Shown: piece after piece, positions 1-7,554 of the stretch
How the letters are laid out: the number at the start of each line of letters is the position of its first letter
How positions within the stretch are numbered: position 1 is the stretch's first letter
Assembly (NCBI RefSeq): GCF_026004055.1
Contig: NZ_BPIJ01000003.1
Location: 1-64,000 of the forward strand
Source of the DNA: Meiothermus sp.
GTDB lineage: Bacteria > Deinococcota > Deinococci > Deinococcales > Thermaceae
Length of the DNA stretch: 64,000 bases
Direction: 5' to 3'
Notes under the pieces: model-generated
Databases searched by the model: none
What the model saw: the letters and a program-made list of their open reading frames with translations, nothing else
Told to the model about the DNA's origin: nothing
Program-made: the position numbers and the translations under genes

Positions 1-2000
1 AGGTCTTGCTCGAGACGGTTAGAGATCAGCGCCAGTGCATAGGTCTTGCGAAGACTGGTTTCCTCGAGGCGCCGTTGCTTATCCGCCCAGTTATTCGTAC
101 GTCCCCAGTATTCGTGAATGCGTTCTGCGGGAATCAGATTGCTCAAGGGATCCTGGTAGTACGGGTCAAACGTAGGGATGAATTTTGAGAGACGGGGATG
201 ATAGCTAGCGACCACACCCGTTAAGGTGTAGTGGTGTGGCTGCGGAACCGCCACGTGGCTCTCCACGGCGTCCGCGACCAGGGTTATTGGCGACCTCCGG
301 GTGGCGTCCTCGGGATGCGCTAATAGTTCGGGTGAAGGGAAGAGCCAAGCCAGGTCACGTAAATTAGGGTTGGCTACGATTGCAGGCAGGTGGCGACCCA
401 CCATGCGGATCAGTTGGCGCAGTTGGGCCTCGTCCCAGAGGTAGATCTGGTAAGAGCTACCCTGCTCGAGGCCGGTGCGGTCTGAAGCAGCTCTTTTATT
501 GTCCAAGGCCCGCACCTCGTCCATGATTGCCTTTAATTGCTCGAGGAAGCGTAGGAACTCCCGGCGCTCGCTGTCCACCGAGCGCTGATCCACCACGTAC
601 ACCAGGCGGTGCGAGGCGTTCCCCCAATACCGCCTGTCCCGCTGAGTCTTTTTCTTCTTCTCCCGGTTAGGTTTGTAGTCGGGCTCCATCCACCGAGCTC
701 GCAATGACATGACCGCTGTGATTGCGCTGCTGGGGTCGAAGTCTAGATTGACCCAGATTTTTAGGTCGGCCCATCGGGGCATCACTGCCGAGGTGCCGCT
801 ATTGGGGATGGTGGTGGCGGCCCTGTTCACCAGGGCCTGAGCGCGGGCGGTGATCACCGCGCCCCGGGCCTTCAGACCTTGGTTCGAGCTTTGGCTGAAG
901 GCGGGGTCTGTGGGGGATAAGGCAGCCAGCGCAGCTACCGTCTTCACCTGCCTCCGCAGTACCGCTGCGCTGCCCTTCGTGAGCCCCGGCACTCGGCTTA
1001 GATGATCATCCTGCTCCGCCACCTGCCAGCAGTGCTGCGGGTGCTCGGTGGGTTGGCCCTTACTGTCCTTCCACGGGTAGCCCAGGAACTCGCAGCCCAG
1101 GCAGCGGTAGTCGACATGCCATTGCAAGTCCTGCCAGGGGGTTTGGAGGACACGGGGCAGGTCTCGAGTGAGCAGGCGACGCAACCTGGGGATGAATACA
1201 CTGTACTCGGCAGTCTCGAGATCCTCCTCGAGCGCCGTCGCTAGGTCAGCATCAGTTATCAAAGCCCCGGCCAGCCGCTCCTTCGCTTTTTGGGCGAGCT
1301 TGGAGGCATCGTGGCTTCCGGGCCAAACCGCACCTGCCGCCACCACCACGAACCGGTCGTCGTAGCCCCGCTCTTTGAGCCAGGCAGCCAGGATCAGCGA
1401 GTAGTGCACTACCTCGGCGAAGTAGTTGGCCCCTGGCTCTGCAGTGAGCTTAAGGTCAATGACCCGCAGGCGGAGGCGCTCGTCGGTTGGGGGCAGGTCG
1501 GTCAGGTTGCCCTGCTCGTCCACAGCCTGCCACACCTTGCCTGATGGGGGGACGAATCTCGGCGGCAGCACCTGTAACAGGTCGGGGATTACCCTACCGT
1601 CGGAGATTAGCGGGTCCCTGAACTCGTCAGTAAGCCCGTCCAGATTGTATGCGGCCCGGAAGGCCGCAGGGACTCCATATTCCGCCTCGACCACGAAGTT
1701 AAAGGGCTGGAGCTTATCCATGACCGATTCCAGCAACGTGGGTTCGGGCCGCAGTTTGCCGGGTTTAGGCGAGTTGACGAAGACCTTCCCTGCACCGAAC
1801 AGGTTCTGCACCTCCGACACCTTAAGATCCTGCCAGGTGTCGCCTGCCATCGAGAGGTAGGTGAGGCCTGCCCTGGCCGTCTGTCTAGGGGGGAGGCTGT
1901 GTTTTTTCAGATCGGCATCGCCGTACATAGACAGCCTGAACCGGCGCTCGCAGTCGGTCTTAAGGTATAGAGATATACTCTTCTTTTTCAGCTCGGGCAT
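1..2000 (-). CDS. Large Cas4/AddB-like Fe-S nuclease with RNase H-like domain (C-terminus beyond window)
   Basis: The minus strand is open from an ATG at 2000 to the window edge, giving about 666 residues without a stop, so this is the N-terminal part of a larger protein. A GGAG ribosome site lies 8 nt before the ATG. The first ~320 residues have the layout of a RecB/Cas4-type PD-(D/E)XK nuclease: an early Cys (LKTDCERRF), an acidic motif (GRVIPDLLQ), the D-x-K motif (RVIDLKLTAEP), a following helix (AEVVHYSLIL) and a late Cys cluster (RCLGCEF ... HCW) that would complete a 4Fe-4S site. A short HhH-like stretch follows, then an RNase H-like segment (WVNLDFDPSS, YQIYLWDEAQ) as in TM0106-type RecB proteins. 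In such proteins a superfamily 1 helicase often follows; that part is not visible here. It lies 113 bp downstream of a DNA methyltransferase gene in the same direction, so a defence or restriction role is inferred. Confidence 0.72.
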   Translation of the reverse strand, partial: MPELKKKSISLYLKTDCERRFRLSMYGDADLKKHSLPPRQTARAGLTYLSMAGDTWQDLKVSEVQNLFGAGKVFVNSPKPGKLRPEPTLLESVMDKLQPFNFVVEAEYGVPAAFRAAYNLDGLTDEFRDPLISDGRVIPDLLQVLPPRFVPPSGKVWQAVDEQGNLTDLPPTDERLRLRVIDLKLTAEPGANYFAEVVHYSLILAAWLKERGYDDRFVVVAAGAVWPGSHDASKLAQKAKERLAGALITDADLATALEEDLETAEYSVFIPRLRRLLTRDLPRVLQTPWQDLQWHVDYRCLGCEFLGYPWKDSKGQPTEHPQHCWQVAEQDDHLSRVPGLTKGSAAVLRRQVKTVAALAALSPTDPAFSQSSNQGLKARGAVITARAQALVNRAATTIPNSGTSAVMPRWADLKIWVNLDFDPSSAITAVMSLRARWMEPDYKPNREKKKKTQRDRRYWGNASHRLVYVVDQRSVDSERREFLRFLEQLKAIMDEVRALDNKRAASDRTGLEQGSSYQIYLWDEAQLRQLIRMVGRHLPAIVANPNLRDLAWLFPSPELLAHPEDATRRSPITLVADAVESHVAVPQPHHYTLTGVVASYHPRLSKFIPTFDPYYQDPLSNLIPAERIHEYWGRTNNWADKQRRLEETSLRKTYALALISNRLEQD

Positions 2001-2113
2001 AGTTTTTCTCCAAGTGATCATAAGAATATCAAGCCTAACAGCGCATTGAATGCCAAAAGAACCAGTCTGGCAAAACTGCCACACTGACTCTCAATCCGGT
2101 GCAAGAGTGGCTA

Positions 2114-3256
2114 TCAGGTCGTGGAACCAACGCTTTCGTGAGCTGGAGCGCTGTAATCCACCAGGTCTAATCCAATGGCGCGGAAGCCCAATTTCCTCGC
2201 TACCTTCAACGTGGTTCCGCTCCCGGCAAAGGGGTCAAGAATTGTGGCGGGGATGGGTTCGGCGGGGCAGCCGCAAGTCTCCCAACCAGTCTGGGCCTTC
2301 ATCGGAAAAGTGAACTCGCGGAAATAACCTCCCAGCACCGCTTTTGCTTCGTTTGCCAGGCGCAACACCTCTCGGGCATTTTTTTCATCTCCTTGAATTT
2401 TCCTGGCTTTCCCGGCATCCCCTAAGCCCACGGCCCGGATCGCGGCGAGGTGCTCGGTGGTGAGGTTTGATTCCTCGAAGAGTTGCATGGCCCGGATGGC
2501 TTGAGGCCTATCTGGATTTAAACGCGCTGTGCGTTCCACTATGGGCAGGTGCGGCTTGCCGCATTGAGGGCAGACCCTTTCAGGGGCGGCAAATGTGAGC
2601 ACACGTTCTACTAACTCATCTGGGAACGGAGCTAAATGCGGATCCTTCGAACGCTCTGCACGGAGCTTCCAGACGTTGCCCGGGTTAAATCCATTGCCGA
2701 ACTTCGCAGCATAACCGTACAGGTTGGTATAGATTTCCCGCTTCCTTGAAAGGTGGTAAATAAACTCGTATCGGTTAGCCAACCGATACGGCTTTGACTC
2801 GGGAATACCATACGGCTTTACCCAAACGATCCGGTGCTGGATCAGCCAGCCGTGATCCTGCGCGGCCAGCATGAACCGCTCGGGTATCCCAGCCAGGTCG
2901 CGGTTAACATACGTGTCTGCGATGTTTACAAAAGCCGATCCATGCGGCTTGAGTACCCGTTCCCACTGCTTGAGGCAGGCCATAAGGCTGCGTATATAGC
3001 CTTTTGGGGTTGCCTCCTGGCCTATTTGTTTGGGATGTAGATAGTCGATTTTTTTCCAGTAAGGGGGCGAGGTGATGATCAGATCAATGCTGTTTTCCTC
3101 GAGCGCAGAGAGGTCTCGAGCATCTCCAAGCAAGAATGTCGTTTCGCTTTGCCTGAGTGGGTTAAGCGTAGGGGTTGTTTTTCTCAAGCCTGCTCCCATC
3201 GAATCAGAGTTTATCTCTATCCCGTCCTCTCGTCGAGAGGGGCGGCGGCAGAGCAA
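2114..3256 (-). CDS. Beta-class DNA methyltransferase (N4-cytosine or N6-adenine type)
   Basis: The protein transfers a methyl group from S-adenosylmethionine to a DNA base. The catalytic motif TSPPYW comes early (about residue 60) and the SAM-binding motif DPFAGSGTT comes near the C-terminus (about residue 340), the order of beta-class amino-methyltransferases; SPPY is more usual for N4-cytosine enzymes, but base specificity is not certain. Between them sits a long insert with a probable zinc knuckle (CPQCGKPH paired with CGC), often seen in solitary or defence-linked enzymes and perhaps part of target recognition. The first start is TTG at 3256; ATG at 3199 (MGAGLRKT) is an alternative, and neither has a strong ribosome site. 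It heads a two-gene minus-strand operon with the Fe-S nuclease, which suggests it protects host DNA from that nuclease. Confidence 0.85.
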   Translation of the reverse strand: MLCRRPSRREDGIEINSDSMGAGLRKTTPTLNPLRQSETTFLLGDARDLSALEENSIDLIITSPPYWKKIDYLHPKQIGQEATPKGYIRSLMACLKQWERVLKPHGSAFVNIADTYVNRDLAGIPERFMLAAQDHGWLIQHRIVWVKPYGIPESKPYRLANRYEFIYHLSRKREIYTNLYGYAAKFGNGFNPGNVWKLRAERSKDPHLAPFPDELVERVLTFAAPERVCPQCGKPHLPIVERTARLNPDRPQAIRAMQLFEESNLTTEHLAAIRAVGLGDAGKARKIQGDEKNAREVLRLANEAKAVLGGYFREFTFPMKAQTGWETCGCPAEPIPATILDPFAGSGTTLKVARKLGFRAIGLDLVDYSAPAHESVGSTT

Positions 3257-3363
3257 AAACTCAAATGGCTCGGATGAGGGCTTCAGGGCTTCGAGCGGTA
3301 TTTACTGAGGGCTTGTGCGAACTCTTGCCCCCACCCTCCCTCTTCTCTCGACAAACGGGGGCA

Positions 3364-3420
3364 AGGGGACGATCCCCTATCGGGGCGGGCAGAGACCATG
3401 CACCCGGGGGACGATCCCCT
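3364..3420. promoter_or_regulatory. Two identical GC-rich palindromes, possible operator pair
   Basis: The palindrome GGGGACGATCCCCT occurs at 3365-3378 and again at 3407-3420, 42 bp apart (about four DNA turns). It lies in the 416-bp spacer between the methyltransferase gene and the divergent membrane/winged-helix gene at 3673. A dimeric repressor could use it; the neighbouring winged-helix protein is the obvious but unproven candidate. Confidence 0.35.
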
Positions 3421-3491
3421 GGCGGGACCGGCTACGCCGGTACACCCGGATGGACCGCACTGCCCGGTAGTTTTCCTCGGAGGAAGGAAGT

Positions 3492-3604
3492 GTTGGGAAT
3501 GTTGGGAATTGGATTTGACAAAAGACAAAAATTCCCAACACAAGGAGTACTGTCCAGGACTCGGTTTTCATGGCCTTGTTGGGAATGTTGGGAGTGTTGG
3601 GAGT
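3492..3604. repeat. Clustered GTTGGGAAT 9-mers
   Basis: Tandem copies of GTTGGGAAT or GTTGGGAGT occur at 3492-3509 (two) and 3578-3604 (three), with one inverted copy at 3531-3539. They sit 70-180 bp before the start of the 3673 gene. They look like iterons or a protein-binding array. No coding frame in this spacer is convincing. Confidence 0.5.
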
Positions 3605-3672
3605 TTTAGCAAGGGGGGCGTCAAAATTTTCGAGCATCGGGATGATATTCCAAGTATCGGTAACATATTCCT

Positions 3673-4728
3673 ATGCACTGGAACGCGATTGCTCTTTCGG
3701 TCATCGCAGCCCTGGCGCTGCCGGTGGTAGGTCTCATCACGGGGCGGGTAGTGGGAGACTTCTTCCTCCGTGGGGATTTGATCGGGGCCACCGGCGCGGC
3801 TTTCGGGGTGCTGGTCTACGCCCTGGCCCTGGCCTCCTCCTACTCGCACCTACGGCACTACTACAAGGGCTACGAGGCCCAGGGGGTGCGGGCCTCGTGG
3901 GCGCTGGCGCTGGCGGTGGAGGTCGCGACCTTCTACATGAGCTTCTCCTACGTGGTGATCCACTCCGCCTGGGCCTTCTGGGGCAGCCTCATCGGGGCCT
4001 TCGTGGTCTTCTGGGGCAACCTCTCCAGCATGTACGAGGCCCGTCTGGAACGGGCACGGGCTGTTCAAGCCGCGCCCGATGGCCGTGCTCTAGTCGGTGA
4101 AGCCCCTGCGCCAGCGGTGAGGGCCCCTGCTGGAGGTGAGGAGCCTATAGCCCAGACACAACCCCTCCGCGCCACCCGTGGCGCGGCCCAGGCACGTCCC
4201 CAGTACGAGGCCATTTTCCTCGCTGCGGAGGCGGTGGAGACCGAGGTCAGCCGGGTGAGGCAGTCGGTGCAGACGGTCAAAGCCGCAGTCCCGCCCGAGC
4301 AGGCCTGGGCGCACGTTGCGACGACCCCTCGCCCGGAGGCCGGGAGCGAACCCCTGCCGGAGGTCCCGGCCCGCGCGAAGGACAATCCCCTTGCGGGAGG
4401 GCCGGCGACCCTGCGCCTACGAGAACCCTGTAGCCGGCCGCCGCAGGCCACCGACCGGGAACCCACCCCCACCCCTTCCCTCTCCGAGGGCGACCGGGAA
4501 GTGCTCCGCCTGGCGGCAGAGGGGCCCGTCGGCCCCTCCGGCCTCAGCCGGGCGCTGGGGATTGCCAAGAGTTCCGCCGGGGACCGGCTCAAGCGGCTGG
4601 AGCGCATGGGGCTTCTGGAAAAGCGCGGCTCGAGCTACACGCCCACGGAGGAGGGACGGGTGCTGTACCAGGGGGCGCAGGCGTCGGGCGGCGCCAGGGT
4701 TTTGGCGTCGCGCACACGCGCCAGGTAA
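3673..4728 (+). CDS. Membrane protein with C-terminal winged-helix domain
   Basis: This 351-residue protein starts with four hydrophobic segments (about residues 5-22, 38-55, 75-97 and 100-115), so the N-terminal third is membrane-bound. A long Ala/Pro-rich low-complexity linker with an amphipathic stretch (EAVETEVSRVRQSVQTVKA) follows. The last ~75 residues read as a MarR/Lrp-like winged helix (REVLRLAAEGPVGPSGLSRA, SAGDRLKRLERMGLLEKRG). A membrane-anchored transcription factor or DNA-tethering protein is the natural reading, but the family is not recognised. The start ATG has no clear ribosome site; TAACAT lies 6 nt upstream, so the mRNA may be leaderless. It is divergent from the methyltransferase operon and could regulate it through the palindromes in the spacer. 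Confidence 0.7.
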   Translation: MHWNAIALSVIAALALPVVGLITGRVVGDFFLRGDLIGATGAAFGVLVYALALASSYSHLRHYYKGYEAQGVRASWALALAVEVATFYMSFSYVVIHSAWAFWGSLIGAFVVFWGNLSSMYEARLERARAVQAAPDGRALVGEAPAPAVRAPAGGEEPIAQTQPLRATRGAAQARPQYEAIFLAAEAVETEVSRVRQSVQTVKAAVPPEQAWAHVATTPRPEAGSEPLPEVPARAKDNPLAGGPATLRLREPCSRPPQATDREPTPTPSLSEGDREVLRLAAEGPVGPSGLSRALGIAKSSAGDRLKRLERMGLLEKRGSSYTPTEEGRVLYQGAQASGGARVLASRTRAR

Positions 4729-4778
4729 GCCTCGATCTCCTGCTTTAAGTCGTGAACGTCGTCGGGGAGGTTGTCCAT
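4635..4778 (-). CDS. Possible small ORF, 47 residues, antisense to the end of the 3673 gene
   Basis: An ATG-started frame encodes 47 residues with an amphipathic N-terminal helix (MDNLPDDVHDLKQEIEAYLA). It starts in the intergenic gap and overlaps the 3' end of the upstream plus-strand gene. No clear ribosome site is visible. The acidic/basic helical composition is more protein-like than most shadow frames here, but the call is weak. Confidence 0.25.
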   Translation of the reverse strand: MDNLPDDVHDLKQEIEAYLARVRDAKTLAPPDACAPWYSTRPSSVGV

Positions 4779-4934
4779 AGTCAAGACGAGCGAATGAGCC
4801 TGGGTTCTGGACGTGGGCGGGCGCGTTCGCCCTCAGCCCGTGAGAAGGACTCGAGTGCCGCCGGACAGCCCGGCGCGGTGGCGCCCCGGTTGGGGCAAAC
4901 GAGAACACAACCATTTTAGTGACATGCTAGTGGC

Positions 4935-5585
4935 ATGTTGCGACTTTTGACCTGCTTCTTGATTGCCCTGAGCCTGGCCTTAGCCCAGAATACCGTGGTG
5001 GGGCGGGCCAGTGTGGTGGACGGCGATACCCTGGAGATCCAGGGAGTTCGCGTCCGCCTGTGGGGGGTAGACGCCGTAGAGAGCAACCAGACCTGCCTGG
5101 ACGCCCAGGGGAAGGTTTACCCGTGTGGCCGCCGCGCCGCCTTCGCCCTGGCCGACTTCCTGGGCCAGCGCACGGTGAGCTGCACCCGACGGGACACCGA
5201 CCGCTACGGGCGGATGGTCGCGGTGTGCAGCGTGGCAGACGTCGAGGTCAACCGCTGGCTGGTGGAGCAGGGCTGGGCCCTGGCCTATGTCCAGTACGGC
5301 GGGGGGGTCTACCTCGACAGCCAGAACCGGGCCAGGGCCGGCAAGCGGGGCATCTGGCAGGGGAGCTTCCAGGCCCCGTGGGAGTACCGCAGGAACCCGG
5401 CCAACCCGCCCACGGCGGGCAGCCCCCGTCCCCAGAGCCCCTCCCCTGCCCCCTCGCCCTCGAGCGTCTACTACCGCAACTGCGCCGAGGCTCGGGCGGC
5501 GGGAGCCGCGCCCATCTACCGGGGGCAGCCGGGCTATCGGCCGGGACTGGACCGCGATGGGGACGGGATAGCCTGTGAGCGCTGA
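4935..5585 (+). CDS. Secreted staphylococcal-nuclease-like protein with Excalibur domain
   Basis: The 216-residue protein begins with a signal peptide (LLTCFLIALSLALAQ). Residues ~20-150 form an SNase (OB-fold) domain: VVDGDTLEIQGVRVRLWGVD carries the start of the active-site region, and RYGRMVAVC and VNRWLVEQGWALAYV are the usual later blocks. A Pro/Ser linker then leads to a C-terminal Excalibur calcium-binding motif (YYRNCAEARAAG ... [10 protein letters not shown]). Such proteins are exported Ca-dependent nucleases that degrade environmental DNA or RNA. The four Cys in the nuclease part may form disulfides. The next gene overlaps its end by 11 bp, so the two are probably co-transcribed. 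Confidence 0.9.
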   Translation: MLRLLTCFLIALSLALAQNTVVGRASVVDGDTLEIQGVRVRLWGVDAVESNQTCLDAQGKVYPCGRRAAFALADFLGQRTVSCTRRDTDRYGRMVAVCSVADVEVNRWLVEQGWALAYVQYGGGVYLDSQNRARAGKRGIWQGSFQAPWEYRRNPANPPTAGSPRPQSPSPAPSPSSVYYRNCAEARAAGAAPIYRGQPGYRPGLDRDGDGIACER

Positions 5586-5850
5586 ACGGCTCCTCGACCC
5601 ACGGGAGCGGCAGCGGCTCGAGGAGGCCATAGGGGAAGCGCTGCTCAGCGTAGAGGGGCTGAAACGGGCCCTGCTCAAGGCCCTGGAGGCGCTGGCCGCG
5701 CTGGAGGCGGAGGACCGCGCCCTGGGGGCGCTGTATGCCAGCTTACCCCGGGAGGGCCATCGCCTCCTGGGGGAGATCCTGCAGGAGATCAGGCCGCGGC
5801 TGGAGGCGCTCTGTGGTCCCCTGCGGGAGGTGCTGCACGAGGGTGAATAG
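5575..5850 (+). CDS. Small helical protein of unknown function
   Basis: A GTG-started frame overlaps the nuclease gene by 11 bp and encodes 91 residues, mostly Leu, Ala, Glu and Arg in heptad-like order ([20 protein letters not shown]), so a coiled coil or helical bundle is likely. No membrane segment or known motif is seen. Its downstream side is cut close by an IS fragment that begins within a few bases of its stop codon, so the natural C-terminus could have been altered by that insertion. Co-expression with the secreted nuclease is likely from the overlap; the function is unknown. Confidence 0.5.
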   Translation: MSAERLLDPRERQRLEEAIGEALLSVEGLKRALLKALEALAALEAEDRALGALYASLPREGHRLLGEILQEIRPRLEALCGPLREVLHEGE

Positions 5851-6342
5851 GGCTTATGGGCCGTCCAGTAATCGCTCCACCTCCGCCCACACCCCCCGGC
5901 GCACCCAGTCGCGGTAGTGCTCGCCCACCGTCCTCCCCGGCGGGTAGCCGGGCGGGAGGTCCTCCCAGAAGCGCCCTTCCCGCAGCACCAGGAAGATGGC
6001 TTCCACGATGGAGCGCTTCGCGTAGCGGGCTGGGGCTCCTTTCCCCTTCGGGCGGAGCAGGGGCTCCAGGCGTTGCCACAGCGCATCCGGGAGGGGATAG
6101 GGATAGCGGGGGTTGGGCCCCCGGCGGGGCCGGGAGGGCTTCCCGTACACCCACTTCCACGCCGTCCCGCTGCTCACCCCGTACTGACGGGCTAGCCGGC
6201 TGGGGCGCTGAGCTCCCGTCCGCCGGTGTTCCGCCACCAAAGCCTCCCGCAGCGCGACCTTGCCCGGCGGCCCCGGCTTTCGTCGGGGGAGAATGTGGTT
6301 CACATTACCGGAAATACCCCGATTGCCCTGCACACGCCTGCC
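5851..6342 (-). mobile_element. Truncated IS5-like element
   Basis: The outer end (6315-6342) is shared with a second site: 28 bp ending in GCCCTGCACACGCCTG recur exactly at 12239-12266, and the bases beyond differ, which marks the element boundary at about 6342. The inner side stops near 5851 without the catalytic ORF or a matching terminal repeat. Confidence 0.65.
5854..6333 (-). CDS. IS5-family transposase, first ORF only (orfA-like fragment)
   Basis: The 159-residue product has a helix-turn-helix start ([17 protein letters not shown]) followed by the DUF4096-type N-terminal block of IS5-group transposases ([53 protein letters not shown]). The DDE catalytic half, usually a second ORF reached by frameshifting, is missing, since unrelated DNA follows directly at 5850. 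The element is therefore a dead remnant carrying one terminus and orfA. The other side abuts a comM fragment. A more decayed relative lies at 12050-12266. Confidence 0.8.
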   Translation of the reverse strand: MQGNRGISGNVNHILPRRKPGPPGKVALREALVAEHRRTGAQRPSRLARQYGVSSGTAWKWVYGKPSRPRRGPNPRYPYPLPDALWQRLEPLLRPKGKGAPARYAKRSIVEAIFLVLREGRFWEDLPPGYPPGRTVGEHYRDWVRRGVWAEVERLLDGP

Positions 6343-6794
6343 CCTGCGGCTGGTTCGGCGACCCGGAGCGAAGCTGCGCCTGCACCCCCAGCCAGCGCCT
6401 GCGGTACGTAAACCGCATCAGCGGCCCCCTGCTCGACCGCTTTGACCTGGTGGTGGAAGTCCCCCGGCTCACCCCCGCTGAACTCGCCCGCGCCCCCGAG
6501 GGTGAGTCCACTGCCGTGGTACGGGAACGGGTGCTGGCCGCGCGGGAGCGGATGAAGTCCCGCCAGGGCAAACTGAACAGCGAACTCTTGGGCCGCGAAT
6601 TGCGGCGACACACGACGCTTTCTCCCTCTTCCGAGGCCCTCTTGCAGACTGCCACCCAGCGCCTAGCCCTCACCGCAAGGAGCTACGACCGCATCCTGCG
6701 GGTGGCGCGTACCATTGCCGACCTGGCAGGCTCGGAGCGCATTGGGGAAGCCCACCTGGCCGAGGCGCTGACGTATCGCAGGAGCCTGGGGTGA
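6343..6794 (+). pseudogene. comM: 3' remnant of comM (YifB-type Mg-chelatase-like AAA+ helicase)
   Basis: About 150 codons match the C-terminal third of ComM/YifB, which helps incorporate transformed DNA by branch migration. The frame begins at the Cys-rich motif [19 protein letters not shown] and continues through [19 protein letters not shown] and a C-terminal helical domain ([19 protein letters not shown]). The N-terminal LonC-like part and the Walker motifs are missing; the IS5-like fragment joins exactly upstream of the Cys motif. Any in-frame reading further upstream passes through the IS and is not a real N-terminus. A functional copy, if present, must lie elsewhere. Confidence 0.85.
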
Positions 6795-6832
6795 GGATGC
6801 CGTAGAGTTGGTCTGTTATTCCGATTTTCTGC

Positions 6833-6838
6833 TACACT
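6833..6838 (+). promoter_or_regulatory. -10 box of the toxin-antitoxin operon
   Basis: TACACT ends 6 nt before the ATG at 6845, which puts transcription start at or beside the start codon and predicts a leaderless mRNA. Confidence 0.55.
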
Positions 6839-6844
6839 GAATGT

Positions 6845-7090
6845 ATGAAAATCGTCACCCAAGTCTCCCCCAGAGGGCAGATCACCCTGCCCGCTTCGGT
6901 ACGCAAGGCCCTGGGCCTCAAAGCCGGGGATGCCCTGCTGCTGCGGGTGGAGGAAGGCCGGGTGGTGCTGGAACCCGCCCGGGTGCTTCCCCTGGAGGCC
7001 TACACTGAGGAGCGCATCAAGGAGTTCAACCGGGCTGCTGAGGTGAGCGAGGAGGAATTGGCCGCCTTCCGCAAAGCCTGGGGGCTGTAG
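6845..7090 (+). CDS. AbrB/SpoVT-type antitoxin
   Basis: The 81-residue protein opens with a swapped-hairpin AbrB domain (VSPRGQITLPASVRKALGLK, then GDALLLRVEEGRVVLEP), a DNA-binding fold common in VapB-like antitoxins. The acidic C-terminal tail (ERIKEFNRAAEVSEEELAAF) is the usual toxin-binding part. It overlaps the PIN-domain gene by one base (TAGTG), the arrangement of a translationally coupled toxin-antitoxin operon, and by analogy should repress its own promoter. A -10 box sits 6 nt before the ATG. Confidence 0.85.
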   Translation: MKIVTQVSPRGQITLPASVRKALGLKAGDALLLRVEEGRVVLEPARVLPLEAYTEERIKEFNRAAEVSEEELAAFRKAWGL

Positions 7091-7524
7091 TGCGGGTGTT
7101 CCTGGACGCCAACGTGCTCTTCTCGGCGGCGTTGGGGGGCGAGGTGTTTCGGCCGATCTGGCTCTTGGCCGAGCGGGGGCGGCTCGAGCTATGTACCAGC
7201 CCGCGCTGCTGGCTGGAGGCGGAGTTCAACCTCGAGCGCAAACGCCCCCAGGCCGCACCCCGGCTTCCTTTGCTGATGCAGCGGGTACACCTAGTGGCAG
7301 AGCCAGAGGGCACAGACCCGCCCTCCAATGAGCCCTTGAAAACCCTGTTCAATTCGCTACCCGATAAAGACCGCCCGGTACTGCAAGCAGCCCTCCAGGC
7401 ACAAGCCCAAATTCTGCTCACCGGCGATCTGCGGCACTTTGGCCCCCTGATGCAGCAAGAAGACCTCCCCCTACGGGTGCTGAGCCCTGGGGACTTCATC
7501 CGTCAGGTAAGGCCCAGTTCCTAA
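7090..7524 (+). CDS. PIN-domain toxin, VapC-like
   Basis: The 144-residue protein is a PIN-domain ribonuclease. The acidic catalytic residues are visible: Asp in FLDANVLFSAAL, Glu in CWLEAEFNLE, and Asp residues in PDKDRPVLQAA and LLTGDLRHF. PIN toxins cut tRNA or rRNA and are held in check by the partner encoded just upstream. The GTG start overlaps the antitoxin stop codon by one base. The length and motif order fit the putative-toxin PIN_3 group rather than classic VapC. Confidence 0.83.
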   Translation: MRVFLDANVLFSAALGGEVFRPIWLLAERGRLELCTSPRCWLEAEFNLERKRPQAAPRLPLLMQRVHLVAEPEGTDPPSNEPLKTLFNSLPDKDRPVLQAALQAQAQILLTGDLRHFGPLMQQEDLPLRVLSPGDFIRQVRPSS

Positions 7525-7542
7525 TTCCGAACCGGTCTGGGC

Positions 7543-7548
7543 TATACT
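7543..7548 (+). promoter_or_regulatory. -10 box of the TPR/winged-helix regulator gene
   Basis: TATACT ends 6 nt before the ATG at 7555, predicting a leaderless transcript. Confidence 0.55.
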
Positions 7549-7554
7549 CGCCCC

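Noticed and set aside
1002-2049. Plus-strand ORFs of 60-144 residues at the left end
   Set aside because: They are antisense to the continuous minus-strand nuclease frame, whose motifs and ribosome site are convincing.
3175-3730. Several overlapping ORFs in the spacer between methyltransferase and membrane-protein genes
   Set aside because: Frames repeat short units (such as LPTFPTLP) only because of the GTTGGGAAT repeats, and lack ribosome sites.
4980-6086. Minus-strand 368-residue open frame
   Set aside because: It is Arg/Ser/Ala-rich, runs antisense through the secreted nuclease and the next gene, and has no motif; it is a shadow of GC-rich coding DNA.
5856-6342. Plus-strand reading that would extend the comM fragment to a 312-residue protein
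   Set aside because: The extension runs antisense through the IS5-like orfA and is Pro/Ser/Arg-rich; it has no ComM N-terminal features.
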